The notes beneath the pieces were generated by a model. That model did not search any database. It was not told where the DNA came from and saw only the letters and a list, made by a program, of their open reading frames with translations. DNA of 64,000 bases, taken from UBA1413 sp964650525. GTDB lineage: Bacteria > Bacteroidota > Bacteroidia > Bacteroidales > Prolixibacteraceae. Position 1 is the first letter of the stretch. Each line of letters opens with the position of its first letter. This document shows positions 43,608 to 53,068 of the stretch, piece by piece. The position numbers and the translations under genes were made by a program. The stretch covers positions 1 through 64,000 of the forward strand of contig CAZYUA010000003.1 of NCBI GenBank assembly GCA_964650525.1, written 5' to 3'.

Positions 43608-45833
43608 TTAATTTCCCAGTTCCAGTTGATTCCTGATCAGTTCATAGTACTTCCCCTTTTTTTCTACCAGCTCCGCATGTGTTCCTGATTCTGCGACTCC
43701 CCCATTTTCAAGGACTATGATCTGATCGGCATTTTTCACTGTGCTCAGGCGGTGTGCAACAGTCACTACAGTGCGGCCCTTAACATACTCCCGGAGGTTT
43801 TCCATGATTTGATTTTCGTTGTTCGCATCAAGTGCATTGGTTGCCTCATCAAAAAAGAGGAAGTCGGGATCCTTATAGACCGCCCGCGCGATAAGAATCC
43901 GTTGTTTCTGGCCCTGGCTCAATCCGGAACCTTCCTGCCCGATTTTGGTATTGTAACGCAACGGGAGGGATTCAATAAACCGGCCGATGTGTGCCACACG
44001 AACAGATTCCTTCAGTTTCTTCCCATCCGGGGATTCATCTCCGACAGCAATGTTGTGGGCAATGGTATCAGAAAACAGGAAACCGTCCTGCATCACGGTT
44101 CCGCACCGGCTCCTCCACATTTCCATACTGAATTGTTGAAGATCGGTCCCTCCGACGGTGATTTTCCCTTCACCGGGGGGATAAAACCCCAGTAATAGCT
44201 TGATCAGGGTAGTTTTTCCGCTGCCGCTGGGACCGACAATGGCGGTGACTTTATTCCCGGGAATGACCAGGCTGATATTCCGCAGGACAGCCGGTGACCG
44301 GGGCCCCTCATAATGAAAGGTAAGCCCTGATACCGCGATGGTTTTGTCTTCAGGCAATTCAGTGATCAGGTCAGGTCCCGATTCCTCCTCCTCCCGGTTG
44401 TGGATTTCACCCAGCCGTTCCAGGCTGATCCGGGCATCCTGGCCAGCCTGTATGAACCCGATAAACTCACTCACCGGGCTGTTCAGTTGGCCGATAATAT
44501 ATTGCACGGCCATCATCATTCCCAGGGTCATATCACCGGTTACCACTGCCCTGGCAGCCAGGTACGAAATCAGAATGTTCTTAGCCTGGTTTATCAGGGT
44601 GGATCCAGCCTGCTGGTTTTGCCCGAGGATCAAACCCTTAACGCCCACCCTGAACATCCTGGCCTGGATACGCTCCCACTCCCAGCGTTTTTGTTTCTCA
44701 CAATTGTTCAGTTTGATCTCCTGCATCCCGGTAATCAACTGATAGATATTGCTCTGGTTTGAAGCAGAAACTGTGAACCGTTTGTAATCCAATTCCTTGC
44801 GCTTTTTGAGGAAAAGAAGGATCCAGCCGGTGTACAGGAGGCTCCCGGCATAAAACACAAACAAAATGACCAGGTCGTACCATGCCAGTACAAAACTGTA
44901 CACGATAAAAATAAACACCCCGAACGACATTCTGATCAGGTTGCCGGTCAGGAAAGACTGGATGCGCTGGTTGTCGTCGATCCGTTGCCTCAGGTCACCA
45001 ATGTTTTTGGTATCAAAAAAGCGGACCGGGAGTTTCATCAGTTTGATCAGGAAATCAGAAATCAGTGAAATACTCACCCGGGCACTGGTATGAAGCATGA
45101 TCCAGCTCCTGATAAACCCCACAGCTTCCTCACTGACTGTCAAAACCAGTTGTGCCACCAGTACAAGAACAATAAAACTAAGGTCGTTGTTGGCTATGCC
45201 GACATCGACAATAGCCTGGGTAAGAAAAGGAAAGATCAGGCTTAGCAAACTTCCCGTCAGAAAGCCCAGGAGTAGCTGGAATATCAGTTTCCGGTAAGGC
45301 CGCAAATAGGAAAACAGGTATTTGAACCCTTTCTTATCGGTTATTTCGCCCTCTTCCCTGAAAAAATCGGGAGTGGGTTCGAGGAGCAGGGCAATTCCCG
45401 CCGGTTCGCCTTCTTGCATGGTGGATGCCCAGTGTTTCTGGAATTCATCTCTGGAATAGGTTATCAAACCATGGGCGGGGTCTGATAGGAAGAACTCCTC
45501 CTCCACCGGTTTTTTCCCACTGTGAAACAGCGAAGATGTCTTCTTTCTGATTTTATAAAGGACCACAAAATGGTTTTGGTTCCAGTGAAGGATGGCCGGA
45601 AGGGACATAGTGGCCAGCCTATCACAGGGTATCCTGACTCCCTGAGTCCGAAAACCGATTTTCTCTGCTGCATCGCTGATGGTAAGCAGTGAAACCCCTT
45701 CCCTGCCCTTCCAGGTCAGTTTACGCAAGGTCTCAAGGTTATAATGGCGTCCGAAATGCTTTGCCACGATCCGCAGGCAAACGGGACCGCAGTCCATGGC
45801 ATCGGGCTGAAGATAATGCGGGAAAATCGGCAT
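43608..45833 (-). CDS. Peptidase-containing ABC exporter (C39 family)
   Basis: A 741-residue PCAT-type transporter that cleaves a double-glycine leader and exports the mature peptide. The N-terminal C39 peptidase (1-130) has an intact triad: Cys15 in DCGPVCL, His88 in NQNHFVVLY and Asp118 in LSDPAHG. The membrane domain covers about 165-455 with six helices. The ATPase domain (about 495-741) has Walker A GPSGSGKTT (534-542), signature GLSQGQKQR and Walker B FLFFDEATNALD. All parts look functional. It pairs with the HlyD gene downstream. No GG-leader peptide gene is visible within 3 kb, so the cargo is unknown. Confidence 0.93.
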   Translation of the reverse strand: MPIFPHYLQPDAMDCGPVCLRIVAKHFGRHYNLETLRKLTWKGREGVSLLTISDAAEKIGFRTQGVRIPCDRLATMSLPAILHWNQNHFVVLYKIRKKTSSLFHSGKKPVEEEFFLSDPAHGLITYSRDEFQKHWASTMQEGEPAGIALLLEPTPDFFREEGEITDKKGFKYLFSYLRPYRKLIFQLLLGFLTGSLLSLIFPFLTQAIVDVGIANNDLSFIVLVLVAQLVLTVSEEAVGFIRSWIMLHTSARVSISLISDFLIKLMKLPVRFFDTKNIGDLRQRIDDNQRIQSFLTGNLIRMSFGVFIFIVYSFVLAWYDLVILFVFYAGSLLYTGWILLFLKKRKELDYKRFTVSASNQSNIYQLITGMQEIKLNNCEKQKRWEWERIQARMFRVGVKGLILGQNQQAGSTLINQAKNILISYLAARAVVTGDMTLGMMMAVQYIIGQLNSPVSEFIGFIQAGQDARISLERLGEIHNREEEESGPDLITELPEDKTIAVSGLTFHYEGPRSPAVLRNISLVIPGNKVTAIVGPSGSGKTTLIKLLLGFYPPGEGKITVGGTDLQQFSMEMWRSRCGTVMQDGFLFSDTIAHNIAVGDESPDGKKLKESVRVAHIGRFIESLPLRYNTKIGQEGSGLSQGQKQRILIARAVYKDPDFLFFDEATNALDANNENQIMENLREYVKGRTVVTVAHRLSTVKNADQIIVLENGGVAESGTHAELVEKKGKYYELIRNQLELGN

Positions 45834-46063
45834 GGTCCGGTCAGAAATTGTATTCCAAAAGTAACCATATTGGCCTTACTTTGTTAATCATTCTCCGGAT
45901 ACTTTCCATTTCATCCAGGATTTTTTAGTCAGGCAGTTTCTACGGCAGTTCAAGAAATTTATCTGAGGGAACACCTTCACCATTTCGACATATTTGAAAT
46001 TATTGCTATTTTTGGCGCCTTATTCCTGCTTGTAAGAATAATTAATTATAAATCAGATACATT
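45834..46063. other. Divergent intergenic region: exporter / EF-G2
   Basis: This 230-base A/T-rich region separates the exporter operon (minus) from EF-G2 (plus). It was inspected for a short precursor peptide: only a 22-codon frame (45841-45909, minus) occurs, without a Gly-Gly motif. It contains the EF-G2 promoter candidate. Confidence 0.5.
45983..46014 (+). promoter_or_regulatory. Probable promoter of the EF-G paralogue
   Basis: TTTC at 45983-45986 (one mismatch from TTTG), 20 bases, then a perfect TATTTTTG box at 46007-46014. The ATG is at 46064, giving a leader of about 44 bases. Confidence 0.5.
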
Positions 46064-48220
46064 ATGAAAGTTTATAAAACCGGACAAATCCGGAACATTG
46101 CTTTGCTCGGTAACGCCGGCAGCGGAAAAACCACCCTTGCGGAAGGCATGCTTCTGGAGGGTGGAGTTATTAACCGCAAAGGAGAAGTCACTGCCCGGAA
46201 TACGGTTTCTGACTTCAACCCCATTGAACAGGAATACGGGAATTCCGTTTTCTCCTCCCTGCTGTACACGGAAGTAAAAGACACTAAGCTGAACATCCTC
46301 GACACCCCGGGTATGGATGACCTGAATGGCGGAGTGGTCTCCTCGCTGGAGGTTTCCGATATGGGGGTGGTAATGATCAATGCTTCCAACGGCATGGAGG
46401 CAGGTACGGATGCGGCAATCCGTCATGCCGATTCCAAACACACCCCATTAATGCTGGTTTTCAACCAACTGGATCATGAAAACGCCAATTTCGAGCAATC
46501 GCTCGACCATTGCCGGTCGGCCCTTGGCAACAAGGTAACGGTTGTTCAGTATCCTCTGGAGACAGGCCCCACTTTCAACAGCTTCATCGATGTTCTGAAA
46601 ATGAAGGTTTACAAGTATGGGAAAGAAGGCGGCAAACCCCAGATCACCGACATCCCCGATGCAGAAAAAGCGCATGCCGAGAAGCTCCAGAACCAGCTTT
46701 TCGAGATGGCCGCCGAAAACGATGAATCGCTGATGGAGCGCTATTTTGAGGAGGGATCGCTGTCTGAAGAGGATGTGATCAAGGGAATGAGAGTGGGAAT
46801 CCGCCTTCGCGACCTCTACCCGGTATGTTGTGTTTGCGCAAAGAAAAATATCGGTGTCGACCGGTTAATGGAGGTTCTCAGTGAACTGGCTCCGGCCCCG
46901 GACGAGATGCCAATGAGGAAAATTGAAGCGGGGAAGAGCGTTGTTATGCAGGACAGTGAAGTTCCCAGCCTCTTTGTTTTCAAAACGGCGGTTGAGTCGC
47001 ACGTCGGAGAAATTACCTATTTCAAGGTCATGTCGGGAAAGATTACCGAAAGCCTGGACCTTATCAACATGACCAACAGTGCCAAGGAAAGGCTCTCCCA
47101 GTTGTTTGTTACCGCCGGCAAAAACCGGGTGAAAGTTCCCGAGATTATGGCCGGAGACATTGGCTGCTCCGTAAAGCTTAAGGAAACAAAATACAACCAC
47201 ACCCTGACGCTGAAGGAGGCAGGTACGCTTTTTGCCCCCCTGGAATTTCCGGCACCGCGTCACCGGGTGGCTGTGAAGGCAGTCAGCGAAACCGACGACG
47301 AAAAGGTCGGCGAAGTACTCAACCGCATCAAACTGGAGGACCCCACCTATGTGATCGAATATTCCAAGGAGCTCAGGCAGCTGATTGTCCACAGCCAGGG
47401 TGAATACCACATGAATGTGCTGAAATGGTACTTCGACAACGTCCATAAAATAGACATCGAATACAAGGAACCGCGGATTCCCTACCGGGAAACCATCACC
47501 AAATCAGCGCAGTCTGATTACCGGCACAAGAAACAGTCGGGAGGAGCCGGTCAGTTTGGCGAAGTCCACATGATCATTGAACCCCTTGAAGAGGGTGCTT
47601 CTCCCAAAAACGGATTTGTGCTCGATGGCAAGGAATACAAAATTTCCGTCAGGGACACCCAGGAGATCAATCTTTCATGGGGAGGCAAACTCCTCTTTTG
47701 CAACTGTATTGTGGGGGGCTCGATCGATGGCCGGTTTCTTCCCGCAATCCTGAAAGGAATCATGGAGAAAATGGAGCAGGGCCCTCTGACGGGATCGTAT
47801 GCCCGCGACATCATTGTATACGTCTACGACGGGAAAATGCATCCCGTGGATTCGAATGAGATCTCCTTCCGGCTCGCCGGCAGAAATGCCTTCAGCATGG
47901 CTTTCAAAAAGTCAGCTCCCAAGATTCTGGAACCGATTTACGAATTGCAGATCTGGGTTCCCGGCGAAAGAATGGGAGATGTTATGAGCGACCTCCAGGG
48001 TCGCCGCGCCCTCATCATGGGTATGGGCTCCGAAAAGGGATTTGAAAAAATTACCGCCAGGGTGCCCCTGAAGGAAATGAATAAGTACCATACCTCTCTC
48101 AGCTCCCTGACCGGCGGACGGGGAATGTTCAAAATGGAATTCTCAGCATACGAAAAAGTACCTGCCGACGTGCAGGAAGCCCTCCTGAAAGCTTACGAAG
48201 CCGAACAGGATGAAGATTAA
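46064..48220 (+). CDS. EF-G paralogue (EF-G2-like) with altered GTPase motifs
   Basis: A 718-residue second translocase with all five EF-G domains. The G1 loop is GNAGSGKTT (residues 16-24). Switch I lacks the ERGITI signature and reads EYGNSVFSS. G3 is DTPGMDD: the catalytic His is Met84. G4 is NQLD (134-137) instead of NKMD. The fusA copy in this window keeps all of these. The C-terminal loop is GDVMSDLQGRRALIMGM. A second EF-G of Bacteroides works in translation without GTP hydrolysis, and this gene fits that group. It has its own promoter and a strong terminator, so it is expressed apart from the ribosomal cluster. A role in slow-growth or starvation translation is inference. Confidence 0.92.
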   Translation: MKVYKTGQIRNIALLGNAGSGKTTLAEGMLLEGGVINRKGEVTARNTVSDFNPIEQEYGNSVFSSLLYTEVKDTKLNILDTPGMDDLNGGVVSSLEVSDMGVVMINASNGMEAGTDAAIRHADSKHTPLMLVFNQLDHENANFEQSLDHCRSALGNKVTVVQYPLETGPTFNSFIDVLKMKVYKYGKEGGKPQITDIPDAEKAHAEKLQNQLFEMAAENDESLMERYFEEGSLSEEDVIKGMRVGIRLRDLYPVCCVCAKKNIGVDRLMEVLSELAPAPDEMPMRKIEAGKSVVMQDSEVPSLFVFKTAVESHVGEITYFKVMSGKITESLDLINMTNSAKERLSQLFVTAGKNRVKVPEIMAGDIGCSVKLKETKYNHTLTLKEAGTLFAPLEFPAPRHRVAVKAVSETDDEKVGEVLNRIKLEDPTYVIEYSKELRQLIVHSQGEYHMNVLKWYFDNVHKIDIEYKEPRIPYRETITKSAQSDYRHKKQSGGAGQFGEVHMIIEPLEEGASPKNGFVLDGKEYKISVRDTQEINLSWGGKLLFCNCIVGGSIDGRFLPAILKGIMEKMEQGPLTGSYARDIIVYVYDGKMHPVDSNEISFRLAGRNAFSMAFKKSAPKILEPIYELQIWVPGERMGDVMSDLQGRRALIMGMGSEKGFEKITARVPLKEMNKYHTSLSSLTGGRGMFKMEFSAYEKVPADVQEALLKAYEAEQDED

Positions 48221-48227
48221 TCCGGAT

Positions 48228-48266
48228 AAAAAAAGAGGCTGTCCCTGCGGGCAGCCTCTTTTTTAT
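48228..48266. terminator. Bidirectional terminator, EF-G2 / T9SS gene
   Basis: A stem of gaggctg (48235-48241) and cagcctc (48252-48258), extended by an A-run on the left and a T-run on the right. Both strands therefore have a hairpin followed by T residues. It serves the two convergent genes and overlaps the stop codon of the minus-strand one. Confidence 0.92.
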
Positions 48267-49591
48267 TTATCCTTTTCGCGGATCAGGTACACATTGCCGT
48301 GCTTCCATCGCTTTGCACCATCCCTGCCTAACCCTTCCACCACATAAAAGTATACACCCGGACTGGCCATCCTGCCCCCGATGCTGCCATCCCATACGGT
48401 CTCCAGCCAGGTCTTCTCAAAACCCCTGACATCACCACTCTCCCAGAAATGGACCACCCTGCCCCACCGGTTGAAAATGGAGATCTTCACCTCCTTCATC
48501 GACCAGAACTTGACAACAAACTGGTCGTTGGTGCCATCCCCGTTGGGAGTAAAAACATTCGGCAGTGCAAAATAGGAGGTGTCGGCCACAATGTAATCCT
48601 CCAGATAGACCGTATCGAGGCAAACACCCTCGTACACCGTATCCGGACTGAAATGGGTTCCTCTTTTTTTGGCAACCAGCTTCACCATATAGGTGCCGGA
48701 ATTCTCGTAGGTAAACGACGGTTCATCGTTGTAGACTATCTCCAGAATGCTGTCAATGGGCAGCGTGGTGATTTCGGATTCGCGTTTGATATCGTCCAGG
48801 TCGCGGAAGAAAAACCACTCATACGACAGGGGGTCTCCATTTTCCGATTCGTTTTTGAAAGCCACCTCCAGGGGGGCTTCTCCTTTCATCGGGTCGGCAC
48901 TGAACAGTGCCTTTGGTACGATCGATTCATAGGTAACCTCAGCCGCACCCTGGCATCCAAAACGGTCGGTCGCCACAAACGAGTAAGTGGTGTTCCTCGA
49001 CGGAGGGTCGTATATCCTGGGGGATGCCAGGGTGGCAATAATCACCTCTCCTTCCTTCCATTCCACCCTCACATTTTTAAACAGTTCCACGGGTTCTCCC
49101 GTCTGCAGGTCCCGGTAAACCAGGCGGGCTGGCTCCACCGCGCCGTTAAGCTGAAAATAGTCGCATTCCGATGCAGTGATAGTGGCAGTAACGTTGTTCC
49201 AGTTGTTGAAAACCCAGGCACGGTACTCCAGAAGAGTATCCTGTTTTAAGATCGTTAACCGGTAGCAGCCGTCGGCCAGTCCGCGGATCTCAGACCGGGT
49301 GCCTTGGTTGATGTCGGTACGGTAATCCTCAAAATTGCCCGTTTCAGGATTTAACTTCTCCCACTTCCAGGTTTTCTCTCCTACAAGGGAGGTTTCACCG
49401 GCCAGAACTCCGGATGGGACGTTTTCTTCTGCACAGAACAGGAACAGAGAGTCCTGACCGGTAAATACCGGGTATCGGGCCGCTTCCGAAAAACCGGCTC
49501 CCGGTGCTGTCAGCTGGCTGCGGACAGTTGCAGGGAGCAGGCTGACAAAACAGGTAGCAGTCAGGAGACCAACCAGTAAACTGTTTTTCAT
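48263..49591 (-). CDS. T9SS-sorted protein with PKD domain
   Basis: A 442-residue secreted protein. A signal peptide (MKNSLLVGLLTATCFVSLLPATVRSQ, cut after about residue 25 in outline) leads to beta-rich domains, a PKD-like domain near 215-310 (ALFSADPMKGEAPLEVAFKN and YEWFF), and a C-terminal gliding-motility/type B T9SS sorting domain (about 345-442) with PNVFTPNGDGTNDQF, IFNRWGRVV and WDGSIGGRMASPGVYFYVV. This predicts export by the type IX system and attachment to or release from the cell surface. The start is the Met before the signal peptide, 20 codons inside the longest frame. No catalytic domain was recognised, so a surface or adhesive role is possible. Confidence 0.9.
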   Translation of the reverse strand: MKNSLLVGLLTATCFVSLLPATVRSQLTAPGAGFSEAARYPVFTGQDSLFLFCAEENVPSGVLAGETSLVGEKTWKWEKLNPETGNFEDYRTDINQGTRSEIRGLADGCYRLTILKQDTLLEYRAWVFNNWNNVTATITASECDYFQLNGAVEPARLVYRDLQTGEPVELFKNVRVEWKEGEVIIATLASPRIYDPPSRNTTYSFVATDRFGCQGAAEVTYESIVPKALFSADPMKGEAPLEVAFKNESENGDPLSYEWFFFRDLDDIKRESEITTLPIDSILEIVYNDEPSFTYENSGTYMVKLVAKKRGTHFSPDTVYEGVCLDTVYLEDYIVADTSYFALPNVFTPNGDGTNDQFVVKFWSMKEVKISIFNRWGRVVHFWESGDVRGFEKTWLETVWDGSIGGRMASPGVYFYVVEGLGRDGAKRWKHGNVYLIREKDK

Positions 49592-49777
49592 TATTCTTAT
49601 ACTGTTTTGCTTTACTAATAACGGATGAATTCCGATTAATTGCCTGTGCAAAGATAAAAAAACAAGGACAAATCAGACAGATAGGCCGGCTGCAACCAGA
49701 TGTTGATAAAGAGTGGCAAAAAGCCGCCAATGGTAGCGGCAGTTTTGTAATTTTGACGGCTCTAAAGCCTTTTCATT

Positions 49778-52093
49778 TTGTTTGATTACCTGGAAGAGTT
49801 AAACGAGGCACAGCGGGAAGCTGTAATCCGTACGGAAGGCCCATCGCTGATCATTGCCGGCGCGGGTTCCGGAAAGACCCGTGTTCTCACCTACCGGATT
49901 GCCCACCTCCTGAAACAAGGCATCCGTTCCTCGTCGGTGCTGGCACTGACTTTTACCAACAAAGCCGCAGGGGAGATGAAAGAAAGAATTGCCGCCCTGG
50001 TAGGTGGTCAGGCAGCCTCTCACCTGTGGATGGGGACCTTTCATTCAGTATTTGCGCGGATCCTCCGGTATGAGCACGAGGCTACCGGCTTCTCTTCCGA
50101 TTTCACCATTTACGATGCCTCCGATGCCAAAAACCTGGTCAAAACCATCCTGAAAGAGATGAACCTGGATGATAAAACCTACCGGCCCGGAGTGGTGTCT
50201 AAAAAAATATCGATGGCCAAAAATAATCTGGTAACTCCCGGTTTATATATCCAGTCGGCCGGAATGCTGGAGTACGACCGCCGGATCCAGATGCCCCGCA
50301 TCCACGAAGTATACAGGGAATACATGAAACGTTGCAAGCTGAGCAATGCCATGGATTTCGACGACCTGCTGATGATGACCTATCTTCTCTTTCTGAATCA
50401 CCCCGGGGTTCTCGACAAATACCGGCAGCGGTTTGATTATGTGCTGGTCGACGAGTACCAGGACACCAATCTGGCCCAGTATCGCATCATCCGGGAGCTG
50501 GCGGCTGTGCACCGCAACCTTTGTGTAGTCGGCGACGATGCCCAGAGCATCTATTCCTTCCGTGGTGCCCGGATCGAAAACATCTTTAACTTCCAGAAAG
50601 ACTATCCCGACCACAAGGTTTACAAGCTGGAACAAAATTACCGCTCCACCCGGACCATCGTCAATGCCGCCAACAGCCTGATTGCCCATAACAAACGGCA
50701 AATCCGGAAAACCATCTTTTCAGAAAAGGAACAAGGCCAGCAGATCAGAATATTACAGGCTCTCACCGATGCGGAAGAAGGGTTCCGCATTGCAGGCACA
50801 GTGGCGGAGATCCTGTTACGAGACCACCTGAGGTATGACGATTGCGCCATCTTATACCGCACCAACGCCCAGTCGAGGATATTCGAGGAATCGCTCCGGA
50901 AACGGAGCATTCCCTATAAGATTTACGGAGGATTGTCGTTTTTCCAACGCAAGGAAATCAAGGACCTGCTCGCTTATTTCCGGATGATCATCAATCCGGA
51001 CGACAATGAAGCCCTGAAACGGATTATCAATTATCCGGCACGGGGAATCGGACAGACCACCCTTTTGAAACTGGAAAGGGAATCGGCAGCCGGTGAGCGC
51101 TCCATCTGGCAACGGATCGGCCTCCTGATGGAGAGCAAATCAGAAGGCTATAACAGCGGCATTATAGAGAAACTCAGGAATTTCCACGCCATGATCGGGA
51201 GGTTCAGGGAGTACGCTGGCCACACATCCGCTTTTGACCTGGCCAAGAAGGTGGCCACTGATACAGGGATCGTGAGAGAATTATACAACGATCAGACACC
51301 GGAAGGGCTCAGCCGGTACCAGAATATCGAAGAGTTGCTGAGTGCCATCCGGACCTTTGATCTGACCCTCCTGGAAGAGGGCCGCAGCGGGGGAATCGGG
51401 GAATATCTCCAGGAAGTGGCCCTTCTGACCGACCAGGATAATGAAAAGGATACCGACCGGAACAAAGTTGCCCTGATGACAGTTCATGCAGCTAAAGGTC
51501 TGGAGTTTAAAGTGGTTTTCATTGTCGGACTGGAAAAGAACCTGTTTCCTGCGGCTGCCCCGGGGGAGGCTCTGGGGGAAGAAGATCTCGAAGAAGAAAG
51601 AAGGCTCTTTTACGTAGGCCTTACCAGGGCCCGGCAACAAGTGTTTCTCTCATTTGCCCTTCAGCGCTTCCGCTGGGGAAAAACAGAATTTTGCGAACCA
51701 AGTCCTTTTATCAGCGAAATAAACCCGGAATTCCTGGATCATCCGGCCCCTGCTGGCGGGTTCCGTAAAACCGGAACAACCCGTGAAAGAACCTACCCTT
51801 CGCCTGCAGAAAGACCGGGAATGTCCAAGGTTCAAGGCTCACCTGAGTTGACCAGCCATTTTCGCAGGAAAATCTCTCTCCTGAACCAACAGGAAGAGGG
51901 AGACGGAGAATTCGGGACCCCGGATCAGCATTCGATCATCCCCGGCATGATGGTGGAACATCCCCGTTTCGGAAACGGTAAAGTCATGCAGGTGGAAGGA
52001 ATACCCCCCGATAAAAAGGCTACGGTATTTTTTCAGAATGCCGGTCAGAAACAGCTGTTGTTGCGTTTTGCAAAACTCCGCATCATTCCCTGA
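49778..52093 (+). CDS. UvrD/PcrA-type DNA helicase
   Basis: A 771-residue superfamily 1A helicase. Motif I is IAGAGSGKT (about 26-34); TFTNKAAGEMKERI, the Walker B DEYQDTN, GDDAQSIYSFRGA, QNYRSTRTIVNAAN, TVHAAKGLEFKVVFIVGLEK and EEERRLFYVGLTRARQ follow in order. The C-terminus has the tudor-like region with VEHPRFGNGKV. It acts in nucleotide-excision and mismatch repair. The start is a TTG at 49778: an in-frame TAA lies 5 codons upstream, no ATG is available, and family homology begins at residue 3. A TAATTTTG box at 49748-49755 would place the transcript start just ahead. Confidence 0.95.
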   Translation: MFDYLEELNEAQREAVIRTEGPSLIIAGAGSGKTRVLTYRIAHLLKQGIRSSSVLALTFTNKAAGEMKERIAALVGGQAASHLWMGTFHSVFARILRYEHEATGFSSDFTIYDASDAKNLVKTILKEMNLDDKTYRPGVVSKKISMAKNNLVTPGLYIQSAGMLEYDRRIQMPRIHEVYREYMKRCKLSNAMDFDDLLMMTYLLFLNHPGVLDKYRQRFDYVLVDEYQDTNLAQYRIIRELAAVHRNLCVVGDDAQSIYSFRGARIENIFNFQKDYPDHKVYKLEQNYRSTRTIVNAANSLIAHNKRQIRKTIFSEKEQGQQIRILQALTDAEEGFRIAGTVAEILLRDHLRYDDCAILYRTNAQSRIFEESLRKRSIPYKIYGGLSFFQRKEIKDLLAYFRMIINPDDNEALKRIINYPARGIGQTTLLKLERESAAGERSIWQRIGLLMESKSEGYNSGIIEKLRNFHAMIGRFREYAGHTSAFDLAKKVATDTGIVRELYNDQTPEGLSRYQNIEELLSAIRTFDLTLLEEGRSGGIGEYLQEVALLTDQDNEKDTDRNKVALMTVHAAKGLEFKVVFIVGLEKNLFPAAAPGEALGEEDLEEERRLFYVGLTRARQQVFLSFALQRFRWGKTEFCEPSPFISEINPEFLDHPAPAGGFRKTGTTRERTYPSPAERPGMSKVQGSPELTSHFRRKISLLNQQEEGDGEFGTPDQHSIIPGMMVEHPRFGNGKVMQVEGIPPDKKATVFFQNAGQKQLLLRFAKLRIIP

Positions 52094-52191
52094 CCGGAAA
52101 TTATCGCCGAGACCATTGCGGATTTCTTGGAAAAGGTTACTTTTGACCCATCAACCCCTTTCAATTTTCTTGTCATTCTGGAATTGCAGGT

Positions 52192-52818
52192 ATGGAAAGT
52201 ACCCCGAAAGATTACAACACCAGCCGGAAAAAACTGGCACTGCCCGAGTACGGGAGGAATGTACACAATATGGTCGATTTGCTGATGCCAATCGAAGACC
52301 GTGAAAAAAGAAACCGTGCAGCCCAGGCCATTATCGATGTAATGGGTAACCTGAACCCCTATCTTCGGGATATTCCCGATTTTAAACACAAACTGTGGGA
52401 CCACCTGGCCATCATGTCCGATTTTAAGCTGGACATCGATTATCCCTATAATCCCCCGTCGCCGGAGATCCTGTACGAAAAACCGAGAAAGGTACCCTAT
52501 TGTCAGCGAAGCATTAAATACCGGCACTATGGGTATACCATGGAGCTGATGTTAAAAAAAGCCGAGGAGTTTGAAGATGAAAAAGAAAGGGAGGTTCTGA
52601 TATACCAGTTGGCCAACCACATGAAAAAATCTTACATAGCCTGGAATAAAGATGCGGTTGAAGACGACAAGATCCTGGAGGATCTGGGGATCATCTCCGG
52701 GGGAAAGCTGAAATACCCAAACCTGGAACTGGCGGAAACAAAAAATATTCCGGTACGGCCTCCTTACCAGGTCAAACAAAAAATGTCAAAAAAGAATGTC
52801 CAGGGTAAAAGGCATTAG
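52192..52818 (+). CDS. DUF4290 protein
   Basis: A 208-residue soluble protein of the Bacteroidota-specific DUF4290 family. Its early block LALPEYGRNVHNMVDLLM, then NRAAQAIIDVMGNLNPYLRD and FKHKLWDHLAIMSDFKLDIDYPY are the family hallmarks. A basic tail ends the protein. Function unknown; in many relatives the gene is next to murA, which is not the case here. It follows the helicase by 98 bases. Confidence 0.92.
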   Translation: MESTPKDYNTSRKKLALPEYGRNVHNMVDLLMPIEDREKRNRAAQAIIDVMGNLNPYLRDIPDFKHKLWDHLAIMSDFKLDIDYPYNPPSPEILYEKPRKVPYCQRSIKYRHYGYTMELMLKKAEEFEDEKEREVLIYQLANHMKKSYIAWNKDAVEDDKILEDLGIISGGKLKYPNLELAETKNIPVRPPYQVKQKMSKKNVQGKRH

Positions 52819-53068
52819 GGCAAATCCCCGCCAAACCCTGCTAAGCCGGCAAAAAGGGAAACCGTCGGGCTCCATGCTGTCCGGAAATAAGGAGACTTTC
52901 CGTAGAGATAAGGAAGGATTCTCCATTCCTAAATGAGAAACCTTTTTTTTGGCATAAAGGTTGTAAGGTTGGAGACCGGAGCAGAAAGATCTTACCGGGA
53001 GCCGATACGATTTGGTACCAGAAGCCGGTAACTGCAGTTGTTATGACTAATACAAAAACCTTATAAAG
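52819..53068. other. Intergenic region before the thioredoxin gene
   Basis: A 250-base region with no gene. A TTGGCATAAAGGTTGTA stretch at 52949-52965 resembles a sigma-54 -24/-12 element (GG then 10 bases then GT, where GC is expected). It is a weak candidate for the promoter of the downstream thioredoxin gene. Confidence 0.3.

Noticed and set aside
45841..45909. 22-codon frame just upstream of the C39 exporter as its precursor peptide
   Set aside because: It reads MESIRRMINKVRPIWLLLEYNF in outline with no Gly-Gly motif and no leader pattern; chance frame.
52949..52965. Sigma-54 promoter before the thioredoxin gene
   Set aside because: The -12 element has GT instead of GC; too weak to list as a promoter.
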